This document shows, piece by piece, positions 17,956 through 28,143 of a stretch of DNA of 64,000 nucleotides. The stretch comes from Amycolatopsis sp. NBRC 101858 (GTDB lineage: Bacteria; Actinomycetota; Actinomycetes; Mycobacteriales; Pseudonocardiaceae): contig NZ_BSTD01000001.1 of NCBI RefSeq assembly GCF_030269325.1, forward strand, positions 1,442,681 through 1,506,680, given 5' to 3'. Position 1 is the stretch's first letter. Each line of letters starts with the position of its first letter. The notes under the pieces were generated by a model that was given only the letters and a program-made list of their open reading frames with translations, was not told where the DNA came from and ran no database searches. The position numbers and the translations under genes were made by a program.

Positions 17956-19245
17956 CTAAGCAGTGGGCGCCCGGTACCGCCAGAACGCCGGGAGCAGGAA
18001 CATCGACGCGCAGACCGACACGATCACCAGCAGCCCGCCGACGGTCGCCGCGGCCTCGGTACCGAACGCGGCCGCGCCCCAGCCGTGGACCAGGTCGGCG
18101 ATCCGCGGGCCGCCGGCGACCACCACCGTGAACACGCCCTGGAGCCGGCCGCGCATCTCGTCGGTGGTCGCGACCTGCAGGATCGCCATCCGGTAGACCG
18201 CGCTGACCATGTCGGCCGCGCCGGCCGCCGCCATGAAGAGGACCGCGAGCCACAACGAGTGCGCGAGCCCGAACGCCGCCACCGCCGCGCCCCACGCGCA
18301 GATGGAAATGACGACCGCGACGCCCTGGCGGTGGATGCGCGTCAGCCAGCCGGAGAACAGGCCGATCAGCATCGCGCCGGCGGGCAGGGCGGCGTAGAGC
18401 CAGCCGAGCGCGGGGCCGCCGCCGGGTGGATCGCCGAACGTGCGTTCGGCCATCTCCGGGATCAGCGCGCGCGGCATGCCGAAGACCATCGCGATGATGT
18501 CGGCGACGAACGAGGCGAGCAGCACCTTCTTCGTCGCGAGGTACTTGAAGCCGTCGATGACATCGCTGACGCCCGCGCGCCGCGACGGGCCGTTGAGCGG
18601 CGGGAGGGCCGGCAGCCGCCAGACCGCGAGCAGCGTGATCGTGAGGGCGACGACGTCGATCAGGTAGAGCGTCGACAGGCCGAGGACCGGGATGAGCGCA
18701 CCGGCGAGCAGCGGCCCGAAGACGGCGCCGAAGGTCGACATGGTCGAGCTCAGCGCGTTGGCCGACGGCAGCAGCTCTCCGGGCACCAGCCGCGCGACGA
18801 CGGCGCCGCGCGTGGGCATGTTGATCGCGAAGAGGGCCTGGTTGACGGCCAGCAGGGCGAGGACCAGCCAGACGGAGCCGAAGTTCAGGAACGCCTGCAG
18901 CCAGAGCAGCGCGAAGGTGATGGCGACGAGGACGTTGGTGACGATGAGCAGCTTCCGCCGGTCGACGGCATCGGCGACGGCGCCGCCCCAGAGCCCGAAG
19001 ACCAGCAGCGGAACGAGGGCGACGAGCCCGGTGAGGCCGACGTAGGCGGAGGACCCGGTGAGGTCGAAGACCTGCTTCGGCACGGCGACGGCGGTCAGCT
19101 GCGTGCCGACGGCGGTGACCACAGTGGACAGCCAGAGCCGCCGGAAGGCGGGGATCTTCAGTGGCCGGGTGTCGACGATGATGCGGCCGAGGAGCTTGCG
19201 AATCCCCTTCGACCGGGGCGGCAAGGTCTCGGGCTCGGAGGTCAC
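17956..19245 (-). CDS. MFS transporter (429 aa)
   Basis: Twelve-helix drug/siderophore-exporter-like permease. IPAFRRLWLSTVVTAVGTQLTAVAVPKQVFDLTGSSAYVGLTGLVALVPLLVFGLWGG and ADAVDRRKLLIVTN show helix 1-2 and motif A of the EntS/MFS_3 type; GAALGW... and GSVWLVLALLAVNQALFAINMPTRGAVVARLVPGE follow in the next helices. EMRGRLQGVFTVVVAGGPRIADLVHG is the matching second-half motif. The GTG at 19245 has no ribosome binding site but sits eight bases after a TAAACT -10-like box, suggesting a leaderless transcript. Substrate unknown. Confidence 0.88.
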   Translation of the reverse strand: MTSEPETLPPRSKGIRKLLGRIIVDTRPLKIPAFRRLWLSTVVTAVGTQLTAVAVPKQVFDLTGSSAYVGLTGLVALVPLLVFGLWGGAVADAVDRRKLLIVTNVLVAITFALLWLQAFLNFGSVWLVLALLAVNQALFAINMPTRGAVVARLVPGELLPSANALSSTMSTFGAVFGPLLAGALIPVLGLSTLYLIDVVALTITLLAVWRLPALPPLNGPSRRAGVSDVIDGFKYLATKKVLLASFVADIIAMVFGMPRALIPEMAERTFGDPPGGGPALGWLYAALPAGAMLIGLFSGWLTRIHRQGVAVVISICAWGAAVAAFGLAHSLWLAVLFMAAAGAADMVSAVYRMAILQVATTDEMRGRLQGVFTVVVAGGPRIADLVHGWGAAAFGTEAAATVGGLLVIVSVCASMFLLPAFWRYRAPTA

Positions 19246-19253
19246 AACCGATG

Positions 19254-19271
19254 AGTTTAGCTCGGCTAACT
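19254..19271. promoter_or_regulatory. Inverted repeat in the MFS promoter
   Basis: AGTTTAGC, TCG, GCTAACT forms an imperfect inverted repeat directly upstream of the MFS start and overlapping its probable -10 (TAAACT on the minus strand). Likely an operator; the regulator is not encoded next to it. The following stretch to 19527 shows only short unconvincing frames on both strands and no recognised gene. Confidence 0.5.
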
Positions 19272-19527
19272 ATCTGGAGTCGCGTGATTTCCGTCGCCCG
19301 GGCCCGGCGCCGGCGATCGGTGGTTCACCAGCCAAGCTGCTGGGATGGCCGCCGAGCAGGTCTTCGAGCTGATCGGCCGGGATCACGCGCGGCGCGCACG
19401 GTTGCGCCGGATCAGCGAGGACCAAGGGCACGCAGGCGCGGGCAGTCGGGTAGAGCAAGGGCATTCGCCAGGCAACGCGCCAACGGGTGAACCGGCCAGC
19501 GTGCCGTGGCTATCGAGCTCGCCCACG

Positions 19528-19560
19528 AAGGTGGCCCCCGCCGCGGGCGGGGGCCACCTT
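19528..19560 (-). terminator. Strong hairpin terminator after pdxH
   Basis: AAGGTGGCCCCCGCC (19528-19542) pairs perfectly with GGCGGGGGCCACCTT (19546-19560) around a GCG loop, directly downstream of the pdxH stop. Confidence 0.88.
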
Positions 19561-19570
19561 CCGAAAGCGG

Positions 19571-20248
19571 TTACGGCGCCACGCGCTCGATGGTCCACCC
19601 GTCGTCGTTGCGGACGAACCGGAGCCGGTCGTGCATGCGGTCCTCGCGGCCCTGCCAGAACTCGACCAGGTCCGGCCGGATCCGCCAGCCACCCCAGTGC
19701 GGCGGCGCCGGGATCTGCTCGACGTCCGCGAACCGGCGCTCGATCCCGCTCAACGCGTTGTCCAGCGCCCGGCGGCCGTCGACCACCCGGGACTGCGGGG
19801 ACGCCCACGCCCCCAGCTGCGACCCGCGGGGGCGCTGGGCCCAGTACTCCGCCGTCTCCTTGACGCCGACCTTCTCGACCTCGCCGCGGACGTGGACCTG
19901 GCGGTGCAGCGCGTACCAGGGGAACGTCACCGACGCGTAGCGCGTCGCGGTCAGGTCGTGGCTCTTCTCCGACGTGTAGTTCGTGTAGAACACCACGCCG
20001 CGCTCGTCGAGGCCCTTGCACAGCACCGTGCGCGAGGACGGGCGGCCTTCGTTGTCGGCCGTCGCCAGCACCATCGCGTTCGGTTCGGCGATCCCGGCGG
20101 CGACAGCCTGGTTCAGCCAGCCCTGCAGCTGATCGGTCCAGGTGGCCGCCAGCGCGGATTCGTCGAACGCGGCCCCGTCGTACGCCACGCGCATTCCGGG
20201 CAGGCGCACCACGGCGTCTTCCACCTGATCCTTGATCTCCGGCATCAT
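19571..20248 (-). CDS. pdxH: Pyridoxamine 5'-phosphate oxidase (225 aa)
   Basis: FMN enzyme converting pyridoxamine or pyridoxine 5'-phosphate to pyridoxal 5'-phosphate. Hallmarks: EPNAMVLATADNEGRPSSRTVLCKGLDERGVVFYTNYTSEKSHDLTA (FMN and PLP contacts), ASVTFPWYALHRQVHVRGEVEKV, YWAQRPRGSQLGAWASPQS and the C-terminal PHWGGWRIRPDLVEFWQGREDRMHDRL block that is diagnostic for PdxH. The ATG at 20248 has GGAGG seven bases upstream; a second ATG follows immediately. Standard length. Monocistronic, with its own terminator. Confidence 0.96.
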   Translation of the reverse strand: MMPEIKDQVEDAVVRLPGMRVAYDGAAFDESALAATWTDQLQGWLNQAVAAGIAEPNAMVLATADNEGRPSSRTVLCKGLDERGVVFYTNYTSEKSHDLTATRYASVTFPWYALHRQVHVRGEVEKVGVKETAEYWAQRPRGSQLGAWASPQSRVVDGRRALDNALSGIERRFADVEQIPAPPHWGGWRIRPDLVEFWQGREDRMHDRLRFVRNDDGWTIERVAP

Positions 20249-20357
20249 CGCCAAACCTCCACGCCCGGTCGGGGCATCAGTCGACTTCGGCCCTAGGCAC
20301 GTTAGGGCCTTCCGAGCTGCGGCGGAACCCACTGAACGGTGACACCCGCCACCTCAG

Positions 20358-20397
20358 GCCGTAACCGCTGTACAACAAGCCGTAACCGGGGTGTTAC
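20358..20397. promoter_or_regulatory. Repeated GTAAC half-sites upstream of the NCS1 permease
   Basis: GCCGTAACCG occurs at 20358-20367 and again at 20379-20388, exactly 21 bases (two helical turns) apart, and the second copy forms GTAAC, six bases, GTTAC with 20393-20397. This fits a dimeric regulator binding two adjacent sites on one DNA face, about 70-110 bases before the permease start. Confidence 0.55.
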
Positions 20398-20465
20398 CCG
20401 CCGGACCAGGATCGATACAGGACCCGCCTACCTTCGGCCCGTTCCCCACCACCCCGGAGGCAGGC

Positions 20466-22139
20466 ATGACCGAGACCCTGTCGAACGCCGAAGAAAGCGC
20501 TCCGCCGAAACGCCGGTACGCCCCGCTCGCGGCCAACGAAAACCGCGAAGACTACTCACTGCGCTTCGCCGCTCATTCGTTCCGGAAATGGTCACCGTTC
20601 GTGGTCGCGACGACGGCGCTGGGCGGCATCGCCTACCTCGCCGACTTCGCGATCGGGGCCAGCATCGTCCTCTCCTACGGCTTCACGTCCGGGGTCCTCG
20701 CGATCCTCGCCGCGGCCGTCGTCATCTTCGGGACCGGCGTGCCCATCGCGGCGGCCTGCGCGAAGTCCGGAGTGGACATGGACCTGCTGACCCGCGGAGC
20801 CGGCTTCGGCTACTTCGGGTCGACGCTGACGTCGCTCGTGTACGCGAGCTTCACCGTCATCTTCTTCTCGCTCGAAGGTTCGATCATGGGCCAGGCCTTC
20901 GAGCTGGCCCTCGGCATCCCGCTGCCGATCGGCTACCTGCTCGCGACGCTGATCGTGCTGCCCTTCGCGCTCTACGGCATGGGCGCGGTCGCGAAGATGC
21001 AGACCTGGACGCAGCCGCTCTGGATCGCCGGCCTGGTGCTGCCCTTCGTCGTCGTGCTGGTCCGCGAGCCCGGCAAGTTCGCCGAGTTCACCCACTTCGG
21101 GGGTACCGAAGGGGCCGGCGCCGGGTTCTCCGCGATCGGGTTCGGCTTCGGCATGGGCGTCGCGCTGTCGCTGATCGGGCAGATCGGCGAGCAGGCCGAC
21201 TACCTGCGGTTCATGCCCGAGAAGACGGCGGAGAACAAGCGGTCCTGGTGGGCCGCGGTGCTCGCCGCCGGACCCGGCTGGGTGATCCTCGGGGCCGCGA
21301 AGCAGATCGGGGGCGCGCTGCTGGCGTTCCTCGCGCTCGGCGTCGTCGGGAAGACGCACGCGCTGGAGCCGATCGCGCCGTACCTCGAAGCGGTGAAGCC
21401 CGCGCTCGGGCCGGTGGCGCTGACGTTCGCCGCGCTGTTCGTCGTCGTCTCGCAGATCAAGATCAACACGACGAACGCGTACTCCGGCTCGCTGTCGTTC
21501 GCGAACTTCTTCTCCCGCGTGCTGCACAAGCACCCCGGCCGGGTCTGGTACGTGCTGGTGAACTGCGGGATCGCGCTCGCGCTGATGGAGTTCGGCGCGT
21601 TCGGCTTCCTGAACAAGATCCTCGGCTTCTACTCGAACGTCGCGATCGCCTGGATCGGCGCGGTGTGCGCGGACCTGGTGATCGCGAAGCCGCTGGGCCT
21701 CTCGCCGAAGTACATCGAGTTCAAGCGGGCCTACCTGCACAAGATCAACCCGGTCGGGTTCGGCTCGATGCTCGTCGCTTCGACGGTTTCGATCGTGGCG
21801 TACTTCGGTGCCTTCGGGCAGTTCCTGGCCGCGTTCAGTCCGTTGCTGGCCCTGGTCATCGCGGTCGTGCTGGTGCCGCTGCTGGCCGTGGCGACCCGCG
21901 GGAAGTACTACCTGGCCCGGCCGAACACGGTCGCCGGCCCGGACTCCGACGTCGACCTGCGGGCGACGCACGCCTGCTCGGTTTGCGGCGATCCGTACGA
22001 ACTGCCGGACGTCGCCGACTGCGCGAAGCAGGACGGCCCGATCTGCTCGCTGTGCTGCACGCTCGACAACAGCTGTCACGACATGTGCCAGACGACCGGC
22101 CCGGTTTCGCTGGGCTTGCCCACACCGCGCCAGGCGTAA
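20466..22139 (+). CDS. NCS1-type permease with C-terminal cysteine-rich domain (557 aa)
   Basis: Purine/cytosine/hydantoin permease-like transporter with about twelve helices. The NCS1 signature regions are near the start (HSFRKWSPFVVATTALGGIAYLADFAIGASIV) and at SLIGQIGEQADYLRFMPEKT and QIKINTTNAYSGSLSFANFFSRV. After the last helix (LLALVIAVVLVPLLAVATRGKYYL), residues 504-541 form a tail with eight cysteines (CSVCGDPYELPDVADC, then ICSLCCTLDNSC and DMC) that looks like a zinc- or iron-sulfur-binding knuckle. The same kind of tail is known to me between NCS1 domains and histidine-kinase or cyclase modules, but here no signalling domain follows. GGAGG precedes the ATG. Upstream 21-base-spaced repeats suggest regulation. 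Confidence 0.85.
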   Translation: MTETLSNAEESAPPKRRYAPLAANENREDYSLRFAAHSFRKWSPFVVATTALGGIAYLADFAIGASIVLSYGFTSGVLAILAAAVVIFGTGVPIAAACAKSGVDMDLLTRGAGFGYFGSTLTSLVYASFTVIFFSLEGSIMGQAFELALGIPLPIGYLLATLIVLPFALYGMGAVAKMQTWTQPLWIAGLVLPFVVVLVREPGKFAEFTHFGGTEGAGAGFSAIGFGFGMGVALSLIGQIGEQADYLRFMPEKTAENKRSWWAAVLAAGPGWVILGAAKQIGGALLAFLALGVVGKTHALEPIAPYLEAVKPALGPVALTFAALFVVVSQIKINTTNAYSGSLSFANFFSRVLHKHPGRVWYVLVNCGIALALMEFGAFGFLNKILGFYSNVAIAWIGAVCADLVIAKPLGLSPKYIEFKRAYLHKINPVGFGSMLVASTVSIVAYFGAFGQFLAAFSPLLALVIAVVLVPLLAVATRGKYYLARPNTVAGPDSDVDLRATHACSVCGDPYELPDVADCAKQDGPICSLCCTLDNSCHDMCQTTGPVSLGLPTPRQA

Positions 22140-22149
22140 CGTCCGTGAA

Positions 22150-22186
22150 GGGCCCGGTACCCGCGTCCGCGGCGGGTACCGGGCCC
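22150..22186. terminator. Bidirectional hairpin between permease and TetR
   Basis: GGGCCCGGTACCCGC (22150-22164) pairs perfectly over 15 bases with GCGGGTACCGGGCCC (22172-22186). It ends one base before the stop codon of the converging TetR gene and ten bases after the permease stop. Confidence 0.85.
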
Positions 22187-22897
22187 TCACGTTCGCCGGG
22201 CGTCCCCCCGTCCCCCCGCCCGGCTTGACTCTTCCACGCCCGAGCGGTCGCCGGGGTTGCCCGGCAGTTCCAAGATCTTTTCCGGCCGCATGATGGCCGC
22301 CAGCATCATCGCGCGGAACTCCGCGCCCACCTCTTCGACCGGCAGCGGCGGGTCGTGCGCCTGCCATTCGCGCAGCAACCCGGTGCCGGCGCCGACCAGC
22401 GCGATCGCCGTCAGCCGGTAGTCCCGCACCGGTACGACGCCGTGCTCGGCGGCCCGGCTCGCCTCGGCGGCGATGAAGTTCGCCCAGCGGTCGACCCACA
22501 CCTGGTGCTGCGCCTCCAGTTCGGCACTGACGCCGACCGCTTCGACGTAGGTGAGGCGCGGCATCCGCGGATCCGCGGTGACGGTCGCGATGAAGACGTC
22601 CAGCAACGTCGAGATGCGGGTGAGCGCGTCGGCGTCGGCGACCTTGTCGAGTTCGGCGGTGACGTGCGCGAGCGCCAGGCTGTTGATCTGGTCGTGAAGG
22701 GTGCGGAGCACGTCTTCCTTGCCGACGAACTCCTCGTAGAAGTTCCGCGTGGACACACCGGCGCGGGCACAGATGTCGGTGATCTTCGTGTGCCGGAAAC
22801 CGGTCGAGGTGAAGAGCTCGAGACCGGCCGTGAGCAGCCGCGCACGTCGATCGGCGCGACGCTGCTCGGGTGCGACGCCGCCGTACGTGCGAGCCAC
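22187..22897 (-). CDS. TetR-family regulator (236 aa)
   Basis: HTH segment RADRRARLLTAGLELFTSTGFRHTKITDICARAGVSTRNFYEEFVGKEDVLRTLHDQI: recognition helix VSTRNFYEEF. The C-terminal helical domain is longer than usual and ends with a charged, disordered tail (EESSRAGGRGDARRT). The GTG at 22897 has GGAGGAG eight bases upstream. It stands alone, converging on the permease; the 2.7-kb urease cluster begins on the far side of a small lipoprotein. Target and ligand unknown. Confidence 0.85.
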   Translation of the reverse strand: MARTYGGVAPEQRRADRRARLLTAGLELFTSTGFRHTKITDICARAGVSTRNFYEEFVGKEDVLRTLHDQINSLALAHVTAELDKVADADALTRISTLLDVFIATVTADPRMPRLTYVEAVGVSAELEAQHQVWVDRWANFIAAEASRAAEHGVVPVRDYRLTAIALVGAGTGLLREWQAHDPPLPVEEVGAEFRAMMLAAIMRPEKILELPGNPGDRSGVEESSRAGGRGDARRT

Positions 22898-23093
22898 CGG
22901 TTGTCTCCTCCTTCTGAGGGATTGCCAGATCCTACCGGTATGACTACTTTGTGAAAATCACGATTACCAAAGGGTTCGCCGGAGAAGCCGCAGGGGGTCT
23001 TCTCCGGCGAGCGTGGTCTTCACCGGCGAACCGTAACGAGCCGGCATGCATGGACGACCTCTCGGTGTCGATCAGCCACGAGGGGAATCCCGA

Positions 23094-23435
23094 ATGCCTC
23101 GCACCGTGCTGCCCGCCCTGGCCGTGCTGTCGGTCTGCGCCTTCGCCGGCTGCGGCAGCGATGCGCCGCCCGACCCCCAGGCGGAGTGGACGTCAGCCAT
23201 GAAGGCCGCCGGATTCACCCTGAACGCACCGCACACCTATGCCGAGATGTTCGAGTCGGCCAAGAACTTCTGCGTCGCCGGATCGGCCCTCGCGATCGCC
23301 GGACTCGCGCGGACAGCCCTGGATCCCGCGCTTGCGCGCGAAACGGCGATGCCCGCGCCGGGCAAGGATCCCGACACCGCAGCGAAGGAATACGGCAATG
23401 CCACCTGGAAGTGGGCGTGCGGCCACCTCCGGTGA
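23094..23435 (+). CDS. Small secreted lipoprotein (113 aa)
   Basis: Signal peptide MPRTVLPALAVLSVCAFAGC with lipobox FAGC, then a short domain (SDAPPDPQAEWTSAMKAAGFTLNAPHTYAEMFESAKNFCVAGSALAIAGLARTALDP) with two further cysteines (NFC, KWAC). AGGGGAA lies upstream of the chosen ATG. The last residues are WKWACGHLR. No family recognised; DUF732-like mycobacterial secreted proteins have a similar size and cysteine pattern, but the match is weak. Confidence 0.65.
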   Translation: MPRTVLPALAVLSVCAFAGCGSDAPPDPQAEWTSAMKAAGFTLNAPHTYAEMFESAKNFCVAGSALAIAGLARTALDPALARETAMPAPGKDPDTAAKEYGNATWKWACGHLR

Positions 23436-23458
23436 GCCGATCTCGGCGAGCGCGGTCT

Positions 23459-24163
23459 TCACGAATCCCGGAACGGGCGCAGCGCGGTCACCGCGTCCGG
23501 CGCCAGTGACGTCGTGAGCGTTCCGCCCGCGGCCAGCGGCGTCCGCGACCACCACTCACCCGACTCCGCCGGCCGGTCCGGGCCGCCCACCACCAGGTCC
23601 GTCGCCAGCACCCGGCGGCCCGCCAGCACCGCCAAACTCGCGTCCAAAGTGGAATCGCCGATCGCCAGCGTCTGCCGCAAGACCGGCGTCGGACCCCGCG
23701 TGACGTGCGACGACGTCGTCAGCGACCCCGGGCGCTCGCCGGCCCGTCCCAGCACCAGCACCTCCCGCGTGTGCAGGTAGGCGTCAGGCGCCAGCGAAGC
23801 GCGGAATTCAGCCGTGTGCCGGGCGCGCGCCGTGATCACCGTCGGCTCCGGCAGGTACTCCAGCGAGCCGCCCTCCTCGACGACCACCGAAACCGTCGAC
23901 AACGAACCCTCGCCGTGAAGACCGGGCAGAGCGAGCGTGGCCGCGACACCGGATAGACGCAGGGACGCGCCAGGACCAACGTGGACGGAAAGCAGCAAAT
24001 CGTCCCCGCCCAACGGCGTCGTCGCCGAATTGACCAGGTGCACCACCGCCGCCGGACCGCGGCCACGGCGGGGGAACAGCGTCAACGGTGCCATCGACCG
24101 CAGTTCGCGCAGCACCGTGCGCGTGCCGTCGAAGCACGCCGTCAGCCGGGCGTGGGCCTTCAC
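23459..24163 (-). CDS. ureD: Urease accessory protein UreD (234 aa)
   Basis: Scaffold that holds apo-urease for nickel loading together with UreF and UreG. Key features: [110 protein letters not shown]. It is shorter than the common 270-residue form. The GTG at 24163 overlaps the ureG stop (GTGA), as expected for the last gene of the operon; an alternative upstream start would overlap ureG further. Confidence 0.88.
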   Translation of the reverse strand: MKAHARLTACFDGTRTVLRELRSMAPLTLFPRRGRGPAAVVHLVNSATTPLGGDDLLLSVHVGPGASLRLSGVAATLALPGLHGEGSLSTVSVVVEEGGSLEYLPEPTVITARARHTAEFRASLAPDAYLHTREVLVLGRAGERPGSLTTSSHVTRGPTPVLRQTLAIGDSTLDASLAVLAGRRVLATDLVVGGPDRPAESGEWWSRTPLAAGGTLTTSLAPDAVTALRPFRDS

Positions 24164-24849
24164 AGCAGCGAACGCACCCACTCGGCCACCGCCGGTGCGT
24201 CCGGGGTGTCCACAAGGGACTGCGTGATGACCGGCAGCGTCCCCCGCATCCGGTGCGCGTCTGACGTCATCACGGCCATGTCCGCGTTCACCAGGTGCGC
24301 GATGTCGATCTTGTTGATCACCAGCAGGTCCGCCGTCGTCACGCCGGGGCCACCCTTGCGCGGCACCTTGTCGCCGCCCGCGACGTCCACCACGAAGATC
24401 TGGCTGTCGGCCAGCCCGCGGCTGAACACCGCCGTCAGGTTGTCGCCGCCGCTTTCGATGATCACCAGGTCGAGGCCGGGGAACTTCTCCTCCAGCCGCT
24501 CGACGGCGTCCAGGTTCGCGGTGATGTCGTCGCGGATCGCGGTGTGCGGGCACGCCCCCGTCTGCACCGCCTCGATCCGCGCCGGGTCCAGAACGCCCGC
24601 GCGGCGCAGGAAGTCCGCGTCCTCGGTCGTGTAGATGTCGTTCGTGACGACCGCGAGGTTCACCTCGTCGCCCAGCGCGCGGCACAGCGCCGCGGTCAGC
24701 GCCGTCTTGCCCGAGCCGACCGGGCCGCCGATGCCGATCCGGTACGCGCGCCCGGCCGTCGGCGCGGCATCGTAGTGGTCAGGGTCGGCCGCCGTCGGGT
24801 CGAAGTTGACCTCGTGGACGTGCCCGTGGCCGTGGCCTTCAGCTGGCAA
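24160..24849 (-). CDS. ureG: Urease accessory GTPase UreG (229 aa)
   Basis: Nickel-delivering GTPase. P-loop GGPVGSGKT at residues 41-49, then [15 protein letters not shown], the metal site [11 protein letters not shown] (CPH), [56 protein letters not shown] (G3/G4-type motifs) and a C-terminal [19 protein letters not shown]. The N-terminus is histidine-rich (HGHGHVH at residues 6-12), which may store nickel. The start appears to be TTG at 24849; no better-placed ATG or GTG exists before the conserved region. It overlaps ureF by 11 bases and ureD by four. Confidence 0.93.
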   Translation of the reverse strand: MPAEGHGHGHVHEVNFDPTAADPDHYDAAPTAGRAYRIGIGGPVGSGKTALTAALCRALGDEVNLAVVTNDIYTTEDADFLRRAGVLDPARIEAVQTGACPHTAIRDDITANLDAVERLEEKFPGLDLVIIESGGDNLTAVFSRGLADSQIFVVDVAGGDKVPRKGGPGVTTADLLVINKIDIAHLVNADMAVMTSDAHRMRGTLPVITQSLVDTPDAPAVAEWVRSLL

Positions 24850-25518
24850 AGAGACGCACCTCTTCCTGGTGGTGCCGGGCGTGCGCCTCGGCGAACAGAT
24901 CCAACGCGGGCGACCCCGGCGACGGCAGCGACGCCGGATCGTCCCCCGCGACGGCCGCGGCCGCTTCCGCCACCGACCGCAGGTCGAGCCGGGCCACGAC
25001 GGCGTTGACGGCGAAGGGGTCCAGCCCCAGCAGCCGCACCACCGCGCCGGCCGGCCCGCTCACGGAAAGGTAGGCGACGGCCATCGCGGCGTCGTACGGC
25101 GAACCGCCCGCGACGCCGACCAGCGCGCCCAGCACCACCGGGTGGTGCGGCCGCGGAGTCTCGGCCAGCAACGCGTCCAGCACCGGAGACGGCCAAGCGA
25201 TCTTCCCGGCGCGCGCGGTCCCCCGCCCTTGCGCCCGCGAGGCTTCCCGTTGCGCGAGCGACGGCGTCCGCGCGTCCAGCTCGGCATCCAAAGTGGACCA
25301 ATGCCCCTTTGCGACCGAGCGAGCAGCGGCGTGTGCCGAAGCGGCGGCGAAGACCGCGGCCAGGAAACCCGTCGTCCGCAACCGTCCGGACAGGAATCCC
25401 GGCAGGTCGCGCACGGAAGTCACCAGCTTGCGGGCGACAACTTCCTCCAGCCCGCCACTGTGGACGTGCCCGCCGCCGGGGAAGCGGGAGTCCGCCAGGA
25501 TCAGCGCCGAAAGGTCCA

Positions 25519-25519
<1 letters not shown>
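24839..25519 (-). CDS. ureF: Urease accessory protein UreF (226 aa)
   Basis: Regulates UreG GTPase activity in the UreDFG complex. Visible: [46 protein letters not shown] (the PxGGxxHSxGLE block) and later [57 protein letters not shown], ending with [15 protein letters not shown]. The fit is to the actinobacterial version, whose N-terminus is short. The ATG at 25519 overlaps the ureC stop (ATGA). Confidence 0.9.
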
Positions 25520-27234
<1,715 letters not shown>

Positions 27235-27235
27235 T

Positions 27236-27541
27236 TCAGAACTCTCCCGAGAATTCGGACCGCAAGCCCGGAACACGACGAGTCCCGGCAAGCGGAACAA
27301 GATCGACTTCCCGCTCGACGCCGGGTTCGAACCGCACCGACGTGCCGGCCGGGACGTCGAGCCGGCGGCCGCGGGCGGCGTCGCGATCGAATTCGAGGCC
27401 GGGGTTCACCGCGGCGAAGTGGTAGTGCGAGCCGACCTGGACCGGCCGGTCGCCGAGGTTGCGCACGAGCAGGGTCACCCGCGGGCGGCCGGGGTTCAGC
27501 TCCACCGGCTCGTCGCCGGGAATGATCTCGCCTGGACGCAT
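27236..27541 (-). CDS. ureB: Urease beta subunit (101 aa)
   Basis: Small structural subunit. Sequence [91 protein letters not shown] is typical over its whole length (the GSHYHF and N...F.R motifs are diagnostic). The C-terminal extension RSEFSGEF is short. Between ureA and ureC, as in almost all bacterial urease operons with three structural genes. Confidence 0.97.
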   Translation of the reverse strand: MRPGEIIPGDEPVELNPGRPRVTLLVRNLGDRPVQVGSHYHFAAVNPGLEFDRDAARGRRLDVPAGTSVRFEPGVEREVDLVPLAGTRRVPGLRSEFSGEF

Positions 27542-27551
27542 CGAGGTCCTC

Positions 27552-27854
27552 TCAGACGATCGGGTCGTGCACGGTGACGAGCTTCGTGCCGTCCGGGAAG
27601 GTGGCCTCGACCTGCACGGAGTCCACCATTTCGGGGACGCCGTCGAGCACCTGCGCCCGCGACAGCACGGTCCGGCCGCTGGCGACGAGCTCGCTGACGG
27701 TGCGCCCGTCGCGGGCCCCTTCGAGGACGTGGTCGGTGATCAGCGCGACCGCCTCGGGGTAGTTCAGCCGGACGCCGCGGTCCAGCCGCTTCCGCGCGAC
27801 GTCGGCCGCCACGTGGACGAGCAGCTTGTCGCGCTCCTGCGGACTGAGGTGCAT
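27552..27854 (-). CDS. ureA: Urease gamma subunit (100 aa)
   Basis: First structural gene of the urease operon. [100 protein letters not shown] is textbook gamma subunit, including NYPEAVALI and [15 protein letters not shown]. The operon promoter must lie in the 289 bases between it and the divergent citrate synthase; an AT-richer stretch around 27897-27915 (acataccttt) is the likeliest area. No nickel-regulator site was recognised. Confidence 0.97.
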   Translation of the reverse strand: MHLSPQERDKLLVHVAADVARKRLDRGVRLNYPEAVALITDHVLEGARDGRTVSELVASGRTVLSRAQVLDGVPEMVDSVQVEATFPDGTKLVTVHDPIV

Positions 27855-28143
27855 CGCTCAGGTTTATCACCCGGACCACGGGCGCGCCTGGTTCGGAAAC
27901 ATACCTTTAACCTGGGCTTCGTCACACTGCGTGGTGAAAATTCTCCGGTCGGACGGCCTCGGTGACTGAATCGTTCTCGTAATCGTGACCGAAACCACCG
28001 CATCTTTCGATTGCCCCCCGGCGATCGAGGGAGCAAGGTCTATCCATCCGTGCGATGGTGCGCGCTTTCCGTGCGCAATTCCGTCCGCGCGAGCACCACC
28101 ACCAAGACGGGGAAGAAAGCGCACCGAAAGGTTCCGCGAAACA

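Noticed and set aside
16738..19254. 838-residue plus-strand frame across the second metallo-hydrolase and MFS genes
   Set aside because: Low-complexity Arg/Gly/Ala sequence crossing two well-supported genes in other frames; a GC shadow.
19345..19863. Possible gene starting MAAEQVFELIGRDHARRARL in the gap before pdxH
   Set aside because: The first 25 residues look plausible, but the frame then runs through the pdxH terminator hairpin and antisense to pdxH. The opposite-strand frame at 19270-19464 is equally weak, so neither is called.
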